This document shows positions 42,592 to 54,008 of a DNA stretch of 64,000 nucleotides, in pieces. The stretch covers positions 186,001 through 250,000 of the forward strand of contig JAKZZE010000024.1 of assembly GCA_024220505.1 (NCBI GenBank). The letters are read 5' to 3'. The DNA is from Rhizopus arrhizus (taxonomy: Eukaryota > Mucoromycota > Mucoromycetes > Mucorales > Rhizopodaceae). The position numbers and the translations under genes are program-made. Each line of letters opens with the position of its first letter. Within the stretch, counting starts at the first letter, position 1. The notes beneath the pieces were generated by a model that saw only the letters and a program-made list of their open reading frames with translations, made no database searches and was not told where the DNA came from.

Positions 42592-43857
42592 TTGGAAAGT
42601 CATTTACAACACTACACTCACATTACCTCCAACACATCTCAACAAAAACATCACGACAAACCTACAATGACGGCAGTTCGGGGACCTTATAATAAGTCTT
42701 CAAAACGTATTCCTCTTACTGACGACCAACTAGAAACCCTTGCGAAGGGTTTCATTGAACATCGCAAGACCGTTCCTTGTCCTCACTGCAAAATTCCTAC
42801 GGTCTTTCGTACCAAAGGTAAAAGCAAAGCCGCCAATCACGAAAAAGAACATGAATACCTATGCACTGTTTGCAGTCGTATAATGCATGCTGATGACATG
42901 CTCGCACTTGTTACCCGTCGGTATGACATGGAGGAGGATTCTCAACCCCCAGCCATTGCTTCTCAACCTCAGCTACCTTCACCATTTCCACCCCAACTCG
43001 AAATGGGCGCTACACCAGACATGCAAACGCTATTTCAGGTGCTCATGACTCTAACCACCGAACTCCAACAAGCTCGAACTGAAATCGCAAACCTCAAGGA
43101 ACAACTCAACAGCAAGCAACAGCATCAACCACCTCCAGTTTCACCCATAACCTTGGAGGATGATTTCCCAGCTCTACCAGTATCCAAGTACCAATCAGCT
43201 CCTTGGCATCAACCCCAAAAGGTGTTGTCTCTTGCACAAATAGTTTCAAAAAACCAAGAGAAACGTGAAACTACAGCTGCTCGTTTTTTCCAAGCTCCTT
43301 CTACTACTCAAGGTTTCCAGTATCTCTATCTCCCCACTAAGTCTCGTATTTCCCTTGGTAAACTTCGCACTACTTTCAAGAAACTGGGTGTTAATAATGG
43401 TCGTCTTCTGGACCTCCATTATCCCGATCGTAACATTGTTGCTGTACTTGTACACAACGATTATGCTCCAGAACTAACAGAACTATTAACTAAAAAAGGT
43501 GTCAAACTCAACACCACCTTCGACCCATGTGCTGCAAGCGTGCTCAAAGATCCAAAATATGCTACTGACACTCTTGAACAACGTCAACAAATTGCTCAAC
43601 AACTCCACAACCAACGGGTACAAAAAGCCCTTGTCCATATCCGCGGTCCCGCCAAATTTGCGGTGGCTCGTTTCTTTGCTCACAAATCATGGATTACAAA
43701 GACACAACTTGATGAAGTCCTCGCAACTGATCCCTATTTTGCTCACTCCAAGGATCCTGACACTGAAGACATTTTTATCACTGAAGACAATGCTTCCGTT
43801 GGTTCTGCTAAATCCAGCATGGAGGAGGACGACCCCCTTACTACAAGTTCTCAATGA
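42592..43857 (+). CDS. LINE 2 ORF1 (nucleic-acid-binding gag-like protein)
   Basis: 421 aa from the first ATG; Met26 (MTAVRGPYNK, 42667) is an alternative start. Near residue 60 there is CPHC followed by HEKEHEYLCTVCSRIMHADD, a Cys/His cluster that may bind zinc. A coiled-coil-like stretch (LMTLTTELQQARTEIANLKE, about 151-175) could drive trimer formation. A C-terminal globular part follows. ORF1 proteins of LINEs coat the RNA. Its stop overlaps the ORF2 start as ATGA at 43854-43857. About 85 bp between LTR D and the ATG would be the LINE leader. Confidence 0.8.
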   Translation: MESHLQHYTHITSNTSQQKHHDKPTMTAVRGPYNKSSKRIPLTDDQLETLAKGFIEHRKTVPCPHCKIPTVFRTKGKSKAANHEKEHEYLCTVCSRIMHADDMLALVTRRYDMEEDSQPPAIASQPQLPSPFPPQLEMGATPDMQTLFQVLMTLTTELQQARTEIANLKEQLNSKQQHQPPPVSPITLEDDFPALPVSKYQSAPWHQPQKVLSLAQIVSKNQEKRETTAARFFQAPSTTQGFQYLYLPTKSRISLGKLRTTFKKLGVNNGRLLDLHYPDRNIVAVLVHNDYAPELTELLTKKGVKLNTTFDPCAASVLKDPKYATDTLEQRQQIAQQLHNQRVQKALVHIRGPAKFAVARFFAHKSWITKTQLDEVLATDPYFAHSKDPDTEDIFITEDNASVGSAKSSMEEDDPLTTSSQ

Positions 43858-44654
43858 GTGGTGTCCCATTGAGAATATCACTTTTTAATGCTACTGGTCT
43901 TCCTAAACAATCTATTTATCCATTGATAAATATTGCTCAAAACTCATCTTTACTATTTATTACTGAAACTTGGTTACTATCTCCAAACAAATATTCACTT
44001 CCATCTTGGAAACAATTTCATACTTATGGTGTTCCTGTCAACTCTTCTAATCTACATCGTGGTCAACTTGGTCTAGCTCTTCTGGTTAATCCGGATTTCA
44101 AGCTCCCAATTCATCACATCAACCATGTCAATCCTCTATTGGCTAAGTTTACTCTATCAATTATTATAAATTCTAAATTACTAATTCACTGCTTATATCT
44201 TCCTCTTTCTTTAGAATCAGCTCAAGTATCGGAAATTCTCTCACTATTACCTCTGGACTATCCTACAACAAACAAGACTATTATATGTGGTGACTTCAAC
44301 TCACGTATTGGTGAACTAGTTGGTGACAGCAGGTGGAACACCAGCGGACGAATCTTTCGCAATTGGATGGAAGCTCATAGTTTGATACTATGGAATCAGT
44401 ACTTGGCCTTTGGACAACCAACAAGTTATACTTATCACGGCACGAGTATTATCGATTACTTTCTTAGTAATACTGAACTGGATAATCCGGACTTAGTTAT
44501 TGAAGATGAACTTTCTTTGAACTCTAACCACACATTCATGACTTTATTTTTTAATCTATCTCCAGCATATACATCTCACAACCTATCTACTAAGATCCAT
44601 AGACCACATTGGAATCTGAAGAAACTCAAAAAACTGGATTGCAGCGGCAGGTAT
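43854..44654 (+). pseudogene. LINE 2 ORF2, endonuclease half (cut at LTR A)
   Basis: An apurinic-like LINE endonuclease: RISLFNATGLPK (metal-site Asn), LFITETWLL (catalytic Glu), TIICGDFNSRIGE (Asp and Asn), SIIDYFLSN and LNSNHTFMTLFF (His, with Asn where many have Asp). It starts with the ATGA overlap of ORF1. The frame runs to SGRY at the GGTAT target copy (44650-44654), where LTR A begins; the last residues before the stop at 44675 come from the LTR. The reverse transcriptase half continuing this frame is at 38999 on the minus strand. Confidence 0.88.
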
Positions 44655-45230
44655 TGTTATGTTCTGGTAAAGTAAAATAAGGAATAACAATAAAACCAAA
44701 GAATACTTTTTGAGACTGAACTTTATTTAAGACAATCTTTCTTGTTAAAAAGAAATCATTACAAAGTCTACTATTATATTCTTCTATCAGTTGGCGGGTA
44801 AATGAGTAGTTATGAGCGTAGATCCAATAATTGACATGTTTGATTGAAGAATGATTACTGAATCGATTATGAAAATTTTTAATTCGTTGTTTTTATAGAT
44901 CTTATTGTTCTTTAACTGATCTGGGAGAATTGTCCCGTCTTCATTGAGAGTAAAGATATATTTATATGAAATGCCTCCAGTCAGATCAAAGTTGACTAGG
45001 TACCTGATCCATTATTATTCATTTACAGAATTGATGAATAGTAAAGGTCATGACTTATTTATTGTTCATGTTTACTTTATAGGAAATCTAATAGTGATAG
45101 TTTTATAAAAAAAGAAGAAGAATATATTTTATTTGATAAAGATTTAAATTATTATCTTTATCAATTTTAATATACTTCTTTTAGTTGTAATTATTCAATG
45201 TCCGTTATGATCAGACGCTGTTCTACAACA
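44655..45230 (-). repeat. LTR A, copy 1 (3' LTR of chromovirus A)
   Basis: 576 bp, TGTTATGTTCTGG...CTGTTCTACAACA on the plus strand. Next to it (45231-45242) the minus strand reads GGGAGGGGATTA, a polypurine tract. The left flank is GGTAT within LINE 2. Confidence 0.92.
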
Positions 45231-45250
45231 TAATCCCCTCCCAGGTATAA

Positions 45251-47524
45251 CTAATACCGTCTAGATCTTTTAGAGTTTATATTGCCATTTAATTTATTAC
45301 TACTTGTTGTAGAAGAGTGGCTGTTTTCATTAAGATCTGTTCTGGTCTTTCGTTTGCCTGTATGAGAAGTATCTATTAACTTCACGTTATTAGATCTTCC
45401 TTTATTATTTTGAAGGTCATATCTATATTTAATATCTTCAGGAACTATACCAACTCTTTGCCAATATTCTGTAATGAATTTAGGATCGGTAAAGTTAGAG
45501 GCAGGCTCCCAGGTATCATCGCTCTTATCATAGCCTTTCCATCTGCACTTATAAAGATATTTGCCTTTAAGCTTTTTATGTGCTAAGATGGCTTCTACCT
45601 GATAGAATTTATTTATTGATATAACTTCATCTTGTGAGATGAGTTTTAACGCAGAAGGTGGGTAGTTTTTAGATAACAATTCACCCATTTCATCTTCTAG
45701 TACATACGATCCTCCTTGAGTAATTCTTTTTACTTTATAAGGTCCTTCATAGTTAGGATCTAACTTGTTGGTTTTAATATTTACTTTTACCATTACATAG
45801 CTATTTTCAGGGATCGTAATTAGTTTATGTGACGCATCAAACTTTTCCTTCTGATTGTTTGTTATTATTTTGTACGTTCATATATGGCAGGGAACACAAT
45901 CTCCGTCATTCTTTTTATATTGAGAAGGAGTTGTTTATTTATTTCTTCTTTAGTTGCCTTATTTTTTTCTTTGCTAAAATCTTCAAAGTCATTCATGTTA
46001 CGACCGTACATTAAAGTGAAGGGTGGCGTCTTAGTACGTTCATTGTGTTTACCATTCAAGTAGAGTTGTGTAGAAGGAACATATAAATCCCAGTCTGCTT
46101 TAGCACCCTCGATTTGTTTCTTTATTGCATTTACAGCTGTTTGTACCCAACGTTCACTTACTCCATTAGCTCTGGGATGATAACTAGATATGAGTCTATG
46201 GTCATAACCAGCATTTTCAGCAAGTAATTGCATAAGCTCATTTACAAATTCACCACCATTATCAGATTGGATTACACGTGGAAAACCATAATGCGAGAAT
46301 ACATCGATTAAAGCTTTACAATCGTCATAGATTGCTTATCAGGCAAGGGTTTCAATACACAGTAACGTGTAGCAATGTCAACCATAATCAATAAGTAATT
46401 GTTGCCATTCAAGGAAGTTTTCATGGGACCGGCTAAATCAATGCCCCAACTATCTCCAGGTAATGTGGCTGTAATGGGTCTTAAAGGATTATAACCCTTT
46501 TTGATTATGTTAAATTGTTGACATGGAATACAACTCTTAACAAGTTCTACGGCTTCATTTTTCAGATTGGACCAGTAGATACCTTTACGTTTTAAAGCAT
46601 GGTAAATTGCATCAGAACCAAAGTGTCCTTTAATGTGCTCACGTAGAAGAAGTAGTTTACGTTCTTCTGGATCCGGAGGCGTCATGTATTCACCTTTGTC
46701 TTCACTGGGTAGTTTTACTGCTGCTCTATTCAATAGATGAAGCTTATCCCCTCCCAGTTCATTGACAGGATCTTCAATTTCATATAGACGAGAAAGTGTG
46801 TCAGGGAGAATATTATCTACACCTGGTAAATGAACGACTTTAAAATCATATTGGAGCAGTGTATCGAACCAATTTATGAGCATAGCGTTAGCAATCTTTT
46901 GCGTGTGAAGATAAGTGAGTGCCTTATGATCTGTATACAGGGTAAATTTGTTTCCCCATAAATACTTATGGAACCTCTTCAGAGCATATACAACTGCTAA
47001 TAATTCTCGCTTAGTAGCTGAATAGTTACGTTCACTTTTAGATAAAGTTTTAGCTATCATAGAAATATAGTGTACTTTCCCATTTATCTTTTGATACAGA
47101 ATTACACCTATACCAACGTTAGAGGCATCGGTAGCGACATAGAAAGTTTGATTCAAATCAGGGTATGAAAGAATTACATTTTCTAACAATACTTTCTTTA
47201 AGTTGTCAAAACATTGTTGGTGCTTATCATTCCATAATTTAATTAATGATTTTTCATTTCTTAAGGCATCCAATGGAGCTAACAGTGAAGATGCTTTAGG
47301 AATATGAGGACGGAAATAATTTATGAGTCCACAGTATCTCATTATATCCTTTCCAGTCTTGGGGACAGGAAATTCTTGCACATTAGCAACTTTACGAAGG
47401 TCAAGAGAAACACCTTTAGGAGATATTCTGAAGCCAAGTAAATTAATTTTGCTTTGAAAAAATGTACATTTATCAGGATTTAACTTGAGATTTACTTTAG
47501 TAAGTTTATCAATTACTTGTTTTA
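45251..47524 (-). pseudogene. Chromovirus A pol, 3' part: RT end, RNase H, integrase, chromodomain
   Basis: From 47524 downward: KQVIDKLTKVNLKLNPDKC (RT connection), RNase H with YVATDASNVGIGV and ATKRELLAVVYAL, an integrase zinc finger (CIPCQQFN), WGIDLAGPMKTSLNGNNYLL (first catalytic Asp), SDNGGEF, and ANGVSERW (Glu). The C-terminal chromodomain is YKCRWKGYDKSDDTWEPASN. One frameshift near 46310 (a single base lost after MTIVK) and another break with stops near 45850-45870 (YERTK stop) disable it. A Tc1-like element precedes it; removing that element with one TA restores the frame as HLKQVIDKL. Confidence 0.88.
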
Positions 47525-49184
47525 CAGTGGGTGGAAAAATGGTTCCAATGTTTTCGTCTCGCAAATTTAACGCTTTATAACTTCTGAACTACAAATGGTA
47601 ACGACTCACAAAAACATGCAATTTGTAGCGCTTTTGCAGCTTATATTAGTGAACAAATATTTTGCTTGCATCGTTACACAATCGGGAATAAACTAACATT
47701 AAGCACAAAAACCAACATTGGAACCATTTTTCCACTGCATGCTTTATTTTATTAATATCTAGTATGACCGCCCTTCGCTGCAATTACAGCTCTACAACGA
47801 TCAGGCATACTGTCTATGTATTTCCTACAGTCTTCTGCTGTAAAAGTAGACCATTCTTTTTCAACACGATCCCATAATTCATGCACACCTTTTGCCCTAA
47901 TATCATACGCACTTAACTTGAGCTTAAGGTGGTGCCAGATGTGCTCTATTGGGTTTAGATCTGGACTTTGTGAAGGCCAGTTGAAGGTATGGTCACACTT
48001 GAAGTTGTTGTCCTTGAACCATTGCCTAGCTAGCTTTGACGTGTGTTTAGGATCGTTATCCTGCTGAAAATAGATGTCCTGAGGATTGTAACCATAGTAT
48101 TCAAGGCTATCCATAAGAGTTATACTAAGAATCCCGACATAATCAGAAGCCTTCATTGTGCCTTCACTAATCCAGCATGCATAGCCAGGCCCGTCGTAGG
48201 TAATACAACCCCATACCATAATGCTAACACCCCCTCCTTTAACTGTCAAGTCGAGATGATGGGGTTGAAGTTTATCATCTGGTCGACTGCAAAAGTATTT
48301 GCAACCATCTCACCCATAAACGTTGACTTTTGTTTCGTCACTGAATACCATACGTCTCCAGTCATCGCTTGTCCAGTTTTATACTCTTCCGCCCATGCTA
48401 GTCGTCTTGCTTTCTGAACCTTAGTCAATAAAGGCTTTTTTACCTTTATCTTAGCATGGAAGTTCATGCTTTTCATAACCTTAATGGTACCTGAGTAGCT
48501 AATCTTGTGGCCAGTGCATACTAGATACTTATGGACAGCCTTCCCAGTCTTGAGAGTACCATTAACAATCTGCTTACGTATATAAGGCTTGGTGGTAACG
48601 CGTAGAACAGCCTTTCTACCAGGGTTTGCTGTTACTCTACCAGGAGAAAACTTGTTGGCACATCTACTTAAAGTAGATTTTTTTAAGTTAGAAATACGTT
48701 CCATTATCACTGAGTATGGCTTGTCTTGTAAAACCAATAATTTGATGCTTTCTTGCTTGTTTTTAGAGAGAGTGCGAACCATGTGTGTAGTGATACCCCA
48801 AATCTTTGTTATGTAAAGAAAGAAAAGGAAAAAAACGCTTTGACCGGGGATAAATTAATTTTATAAGTCACGTAGGCTTTTTCAGCGATAGCCGGAATGG
48901 TATGACTCATAATCAGCTAAAACGCTCTAGTGAAAATTCCACCAAATAACAAATAAACTTATCTACAGTTGTAGTGGAAAAATGGTTCCAATGTTGGTTT
49001 TTGTGCTTAATGTTAGTTTATTCCCGATTGTGTAACGATGCAAGCAAAATATTTGTTCACTAATATAAGCTGCAAAAGCGCTACAAATTGCATGTTTTTG
49101 TGAGTCGTTACCATTTGTAGTTCAGAAGTTATAAAGCGTTAAATTTGCGAGACGAAAACATTGGAACCATTTTTCCACCCACTG
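47525..49184 (-). mobile_element. Tc1-like element R with 212-bp terminal inverted repeats
   Basis: 1660 bp, bounded by TA (47523-47524 and 49185-49186). Terminal inverted repeats 47525-47736 and 48973-49184 are long and nearly perfect by eye. Each repeat carries a TGGAAAAATGGTTCCAATGT box at both its outer and inner edge in opposite orientation. The element interrupts the reverse transcriptase of chromovirus A and was therefore inserted later. Confidence 0.92.
47752..48782 (-). pseudogene. Transposase of Tc1-like element R, inactivated
   Basis: The N terminus (MVRTLSKNKQESIKLLVLQD) has the helix-turn-helix region; then KVQKARRLAWAEEYK. The first catalytic Asp region (WRRMVFSDETKVNVYG) is in another frame after an indel near 48385 and is followed by a TGA in place of a sense codon near 48312. 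The rest is open: GGGVSIMVWGCITYDGPGYA, YFQQDNDPKHTSK (second Asp), WPSQSPDLNPIEHIW (Glu) and the terminal SMPDRCRAVIAAKGGHTRY. So it has one frameshift and one nonsense change; the spacing of the last Asp and Glu is that of Tc1/mariner enzymes. Confidence 0.9.
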
Positions 49185-49812
49185 TAAGTGTTGCTTATGC
49201 TCTTCAATGGAAGTAGATGCTACAACTATGTCATCAACAAAACATTTAGCAAAGGACATGTTTTCTAATGCGATGCTCATAGTTCTCTGCATTACACTGG
49301 ATACATGCTTTAGACCAAAAGGTGTACCAACAGGTATATACTGTACAGAGTTCCAAGAGAAAGCTAATTTATGTGCATGCTCTTCATTCATTTTTAAAGA
49401 GTTGAAAGCAGATTTAAGATCCAAAGTGGAATATACAGTTGCTCCTTTCAATTCCTCAAATAGCTCAGAAATTTTAGGCAAGGGCATTCTGTCAATTGAC
49501 TTTAGAAGAGCATTAACATGTCTGGGATCATGGCACACACGGTAACCAGTTACTTCACCCTTAGCATTGGTCTTCTTTACTACAGTCAAAGCTGAGTTCC
49601 ACTCGGTATTAGCAGGAGCTCTCTTGATTACACCATTCTCCAGCCATTCATCTATCTGATCTTGTACTATCTTATGATATGCTAAAGGCACAGGATAGGG
49701 ACGTCGATAAGATGTGACACCTTCAGGAGTTTCAATCGAGACAACAGATTCCGGTATAGTACAAAAGGAACCTTTAGGTATTGCTTGATTTAATTGAATT
49801 AATGGCTTAATA
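49185..49812 (-). pseudogene. Chromovirus A pol, 5' part of reverse transcriptase
   Basis: The minus frame reads IKPLIQLNQAIPKGSF, PYPVPLAYHKIVQDQIDEWL, NGVIKRAPANTEWNSALTVV, the palm motif YSTLDLKSAFNSLKM (Asp), PVGTPFGLKHVSSVMQRTM and FVDDIVVAS (catalytic pair, FVDD). It is cut on both sides by Tc1-like elements: R at 49184 and P at 49815. The apparent start at 49838 lies inside element P and is not genuine. Confidence 0.88.
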
Positions 49813-49814
49813 TA

Positions 49815-51444
49815 CAGTAGCGGACAAAACTGGTGCACAAAATTTTTTTTCAGCTTTTAACTTCCATTACCTGCTCATGGTAGTTGCAATAGTCATGAAA
49901 CTGTACTAGAAGGAGGATATACTAGTCATTGTAATTTATGTATGTTCTAAGCATGACATTGTTAAAACTGAGCGATAAGCGTGCTTTAAATTTATAAAAT
50001 TTTATATTTTCTAAAAACCGCAAAAGTGGCTAAGACCTTAGACTTTATATAATCATCTCATCTCTTGATATCATCGGATGTTCTTCTTTGCATATGCTAA
50101 TAATATGCGTGTATATCATTTTCAGTAAAAGAACCCGGCTCTTTAACTATTCTTTTCCAAAGATCATCGACCCTTTTTGATCTAGTGTCGTATCATCATA
50201 CCTTTGCCATCAATTGCCACCTGGCATGCTTAAGCGGACTTAGGCCGGGATTAGTGGCGGCTAAACTTGTAGCACAGAAGCGCTGTTATCAAATATTGAG
50301 TTTGTGACATGCGTCGATTTGTGCCTTGTGTCATTGTCATACTGAAACGAGAGATTACGACGTGTTAGACCACTATACGCTAGGCTTTTGTGGTATGAAG
50401 TAAGCGAAATATATGTGTATATTTATGAGTTCATTATACCATCATATACTTGACACGCATATTCCGGTCCTCAATATCTAATACGGCCTTAAAACATAAC
50501 AGAGCAGCCAGCATGCTTCATTGTTTGATCACCGTGAAAAAATCGCTCAGGTTGCTCGACTTGCTTTCAATATTAGTGTATACTATCTGCATCCATAATG
50601 TTCATATTTGTTTCATTGCTAAAGATAGCAGACTTCCAGCCCTCTATTGTATACAATGGCTTGTCGTGATACCACATTCATCGCTTTTTCCGGCTAATAC
50701 AGCTGATGAAATTCTTCGATTCCTTACTTCCAGACTCAAAATCTAGCTTCCTACTGTGCCTTTAGACTGACAGTCTGCTAACACTGTATCTTAAGGTCCT
50801 CAAAATGTGCTGAGCATCAGAAACTGTGTGTAGCGGACCTTGTCCAAGCTCTAGGTTGATGACTGAACTAATAACTTTTCAGGCTAATAGCGGAATACCT
50901 TCATGATCACAAGACATTAAGTTTCTTTCTTCCCTCTTTCTCCTGTTGATTGTCCATTTAGAGATTCTTGTTATTCTAGAAATATCTGTTGTCGTACGAA
51001 CTAAGTGTATTCGAGATCTCAGAGTTTCGTTTTTACAGTTGCTTATTTTCTTAAACATATAAGGCTAGTACTTTGTTATAGTGAATAGGGTAAAAACAAA
51101 AGGGGGGGCTCAATGGGAAATACAAAATAAGTACAGTTTTATATATTTTTTATGAGCTACTAGAATTTACTAATCTGCTGTGAAATCTGAAAGCAAACGG
51201 GAGAGATTTGGGGAAAATTGAAAGAAGGCTAGACAAGCACTACATTTTTGGCGAAAATTGAAATATGCAAAAAATCACTAAAAATGACCTTATGCCTGAG
51301 GGATGTCCGGCACAGTTCCGGTTTACATAACGTAATGTATATTTTAGACTGTCTTTCAGATGGTATATACCACAAAAGTCGCAGACATATGGCGGAGATA
51401 CAATGTTGATTTTAATTTTTGTGCACCAGTTTTGTCCGCTACTG
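49815..51444 (-). mobile_element. Tc1-like element P with decayed transposase
   Basis: 1630 bp bounded by TA (49813-49814 and 51445-51446). Termini: CAGTAGCGGACAAAACTGG and its reverse complement. The interior minus strand retains FQYDNDTRHKSTHVTN (second Asp region, near 50330-50350) followed by stops in what should be the Glu region. It is an old, non-coding copy. A 126-bp end fragment of the same family is at 55006-55131. Confidence 0.88.
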
Positions 51445-51465
51445 TAGTTTAATGCTTGTTGATAT

Positions 51466-52067
51466 TGTTAAGGATACATAAGATTATAGTCACTTTATTT
51501 TAGTAAAAGGAATCAGATATGATCCTGAATAATATGTTGACATAACTTGGAATCATTTATAACATTATTCCCAACACAGATCAATAAAATACTTTGATTA
51601 GATTTTTATATTAAGCTTTATTCATATTAGCTTCACATAGTCAAATAAGATGACATGGTTGTAATATAGTTTAGTGATAGTATGAGCATGTTGAATAAGG
51701 AATGACGATTACTTACCGGATCATCATTAGTCATGAAAACATTTATCCTGACTGAGATATTATTGTTAGCAATGATATCCAATCACGGAACTAAAGGTCA
51801 TTATATTCATCCGTACCGTCTCCTTAAATAGTCTTTATCCAGAGTTATCTGAAACCATCCCAATAGCATAATTGACAATACAAGCTAGGAACAGGCTAAA
51901 CTAATAATTAGAAATTGTAATCATCTATTCTGTCAAGTTGATTATAAATCTGTCCTAATTCTTTATCCGTATCATGTCTATAAATACTCTCACTTTTTAC
52001 ATGTAGAATTATGTTTTAATCTAATCATAGTTATCTTAACTTAATAAAGAGATACCAAGTTCTAACA
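51466..52067. repeat. LTR-like block within chromovirus A, limits uncertain
   Basis: It begins TGTTAAGG and ends TTCTAACA, and contains TCTATAAATACTC and TTAATAAAGAG. Flanks GATAT and GTATT are not a clear target duplication. It separates the gag-protease frame from the reverse transcriptase frame, and might be an inserted solo LTR or a decayed intervening region. Confidence 0.4.
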
Positions 52068-52103
52068 GTATTTCTTTATCTTTGATTGCTATATTATATT
52101 TAC

Positions 52104-53975
52104 CTAAAACTCCCCTTTCCTAAACAGATATTCATTAGATGAACCAGCGGGGCAGTTCTCTAATTCAGTCATCTCATCATCAACTTTATTCAAGAGTTCA
52201 CTAAAGTCATTGAATTTATGTTCAGGTACTTTGGAATTGTCTAAAGATACTTTACTATCATCCCATTTGTAAGGAAGACCAGTAAGACCAATACCAAGTT
52301 TACTCATAAAATCAGTACCAATACTCATATCATGATTATTTGTTAAATTCATTACTTCAAAGGTATGATTAAAGGATTTTCCATTACACTTAATGTTTAC
52401 TTCAGTTAAACCAATTCTCTTAATAGTAGAGTTACAGTCAGCTAACTTTATGACATTATTATTTTTAGGAGGAATAATTAAAAAATTATTTTGGAAACAA
52501 AAATTTTTATTTATAGAGGAAAAATTTGCTCCAGTATCCAAGATCGTGATGGCTTTTCTATTGTTTGCAAGTATAGGAAAAGTTATAGAATTATCATTAG
52601 TACTTTTAAAGTCTCGAGTAACTATTAATTCTTTTTCTTTTTTAGACTTACAGTCAAGTGCCATACGGTTTAGAGGGCTGTTTATTTCACAATCATCCTC
52701 TTCATCGGATACATTTTGGTTTACAGTTCTTACGGCCATTCGGTTTATCTGTGCATTATCTTTATTGTTGCTATTACTATTTTTAGCAACTAGATATTCA
52801 TTGCACTTATGACCTTGGAACCATTCTTTGCGGCAGTAAGTACATGGCTTGGTTTTAGATTTTCCCTTATTTGCCATGGGTGTCTTATACTTGTTGGTCA
52901 ATACTTTACTAGTTCCAAAAGGAGCTTTACTAGTATTGCCAGCATGACGAGGTATACGTTCATCATCGTTCATAGGACGAGCACGTTTATGGGGAGTCTT
53001 GGCAGCAAAAGCAGAATCTTCACCAGAGGCAAGTACCAAGTCGATAATTTGGGTAATCGAACTAGGTAAGCGAGAACCAAAGTGAGAGGATATCGCTAAT
53101 TGCGCGACAGACTTGACAGATGCTTTTAAGGAAGCAAAGTAAGTGACAGCAAGGAGAGTGCTGTCTTCCATACCAGCTTCACGACGCATCTTCTGGAAAC
53201 GGTTTGAGTATTCCCTGTTACTCTCGTAGGTGCCTTGACACATGGAACCGACTTCGACCATGAGCAAAAACTTGCGGTAAGGGGTGTCAAAGTGATCCAA
53301 GATCATAGGGCGGACTTGCTTCCAAGAAAAACTTTTTTCTAGCAGCGCTTCTCTGCACCAAGAGACTTGTTCGGGATTCATACACAAAGGTAACAAACGT
53401 TCCCAATTGGAGTTCAAGGCTTGACCATGAGCACGCAAGACAGTTTCAAAAGTGTTACAAAAATCGTAAGCACTGTCATAGCACTCAGCCTTTTTCCTCC
53501 AAATTGCATCACCTTTTAATTGAAGCGTAGGCAAGTCATTTGGGACCACCAAACGAAGAGAATGATTACTTGAACCATCAGCAGGGGTCTTCACTTCTTC
53601 GAACATGGCAGTAAAGGACTTGAGAGCCTCCTTTGCTCTATTCACCTTCTCTTCGCAATCCTTGAATTTCTGATGAGCAGTAAGAGCAGCAGCAGGATCA
53701 GAATCATCTTCGTTAAGAACCATATACTCCATGAAATGTATCTTGGCCTGATTCTTCCAATTTTCAATGATACGCAGCTTGCGACTTACAATATCACCAG
53801 TGGAGTCAGTTACCTTAGGAGTAGCAGTATCAGTATCCATAGGAGTGGGTTCAGAAGCATACTTGCTTGCCATGCTTCCTTGAGGAGAAGAAAGATCAGA
53901 GATCATAGAAATTTGACTTTCTGGGGTACTTGTTACAATGGGATCAACCATGGGAGTTTCTTGAGGAGTAGACAT
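52104..53975 (-). CDS. Gag-protease of chromovirus A
   Basis: 623 aa from the ATG at 53975 (MSTPQETPM). Frame open upstream but without ATG. The gag capsid region runs from about 150 to 330 (NFCNTF-like FETVLRAHGQALNSNWERL, SWKQVRPMILDHF, EYSNRFQKMRREAGM). A zinc-knuckle-like CTYCRKEWFQGHKC is near 380, and a retropepsin with ILDTGANFSSINKNF is near 480. The frame stops at 52104 after NEYLFRKGEF, before the reverse transcriptase, unlike chromovirus 1 where gag and pol are fused. The frame itself is intact, but the element is dead downstream. Confidence 0.85.
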   Translation of the reverse strand: MSTPQETPMVDPIVTSTPESQISMISDLSSPQGSMASKYASEPTPMDTDTATPKVTDSTGDIVSRKLRIIENWKNQAKIHFMEYMVLNEDDSDPAAALTAHQKFKDCEEKVNRAKEALKSFTAMFEEVKTPADGSSNHSLRLVVPNDLPTLQLKGDAIWRKKAECYDSAYDFCNTFETVLRAHGQALNSNWERLLPLCMNPEQVSWCREALLEKSFSWKQVRPMILDHFDTPYRKFLLMVEVGSMCQGTYESNREYSNRFQKMRREAGMEDSTLLAVTYFASLKASVKSVAQLAISSHFGSRLPSSITQIIDLVLASGEDSAFAAKTPHKRARPMNDDERIPRHAGNTSKAPFGTSKVLTNKYKTPMANKGKSKTKPCTYCRKEWFQGHKCNEYLVAKNSNSNNKDNAQINRMAVRTVNQNVSDEEDDCEINSPLNRMALDCKSKKEKELIVTRDFKSTNDNSITFPILANNRKAITILDTGANFSSINKNFCFQNNFLIIPPKNNNVIKLADCNSTIKRIGLTEVNIKCNGKSFNHTFEVMNLTNNHDMSIGTDFMSKLGIGLTGLPYKWDDSKVSLDNSKVPEHKFNDFSELLNKVDDEMTELENCPAGSSNEYLFRKGEF

Positions 53976-54008
53976 ATTGCGATAAAGTTTGGAATTCAAA
54001 AAGTAAAA

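Noticed and set aside
49813..49838. Start codon at 49838 for the reverse transcriptase fragment
   Set aside because: These codons are the terminal repeat of Tc1-like element P.
50450..50746. 98-codon plus-strand frame inside Tc1-like element P
   Set aside because: It lies antisense to the recognisable decayed transposase of that element.
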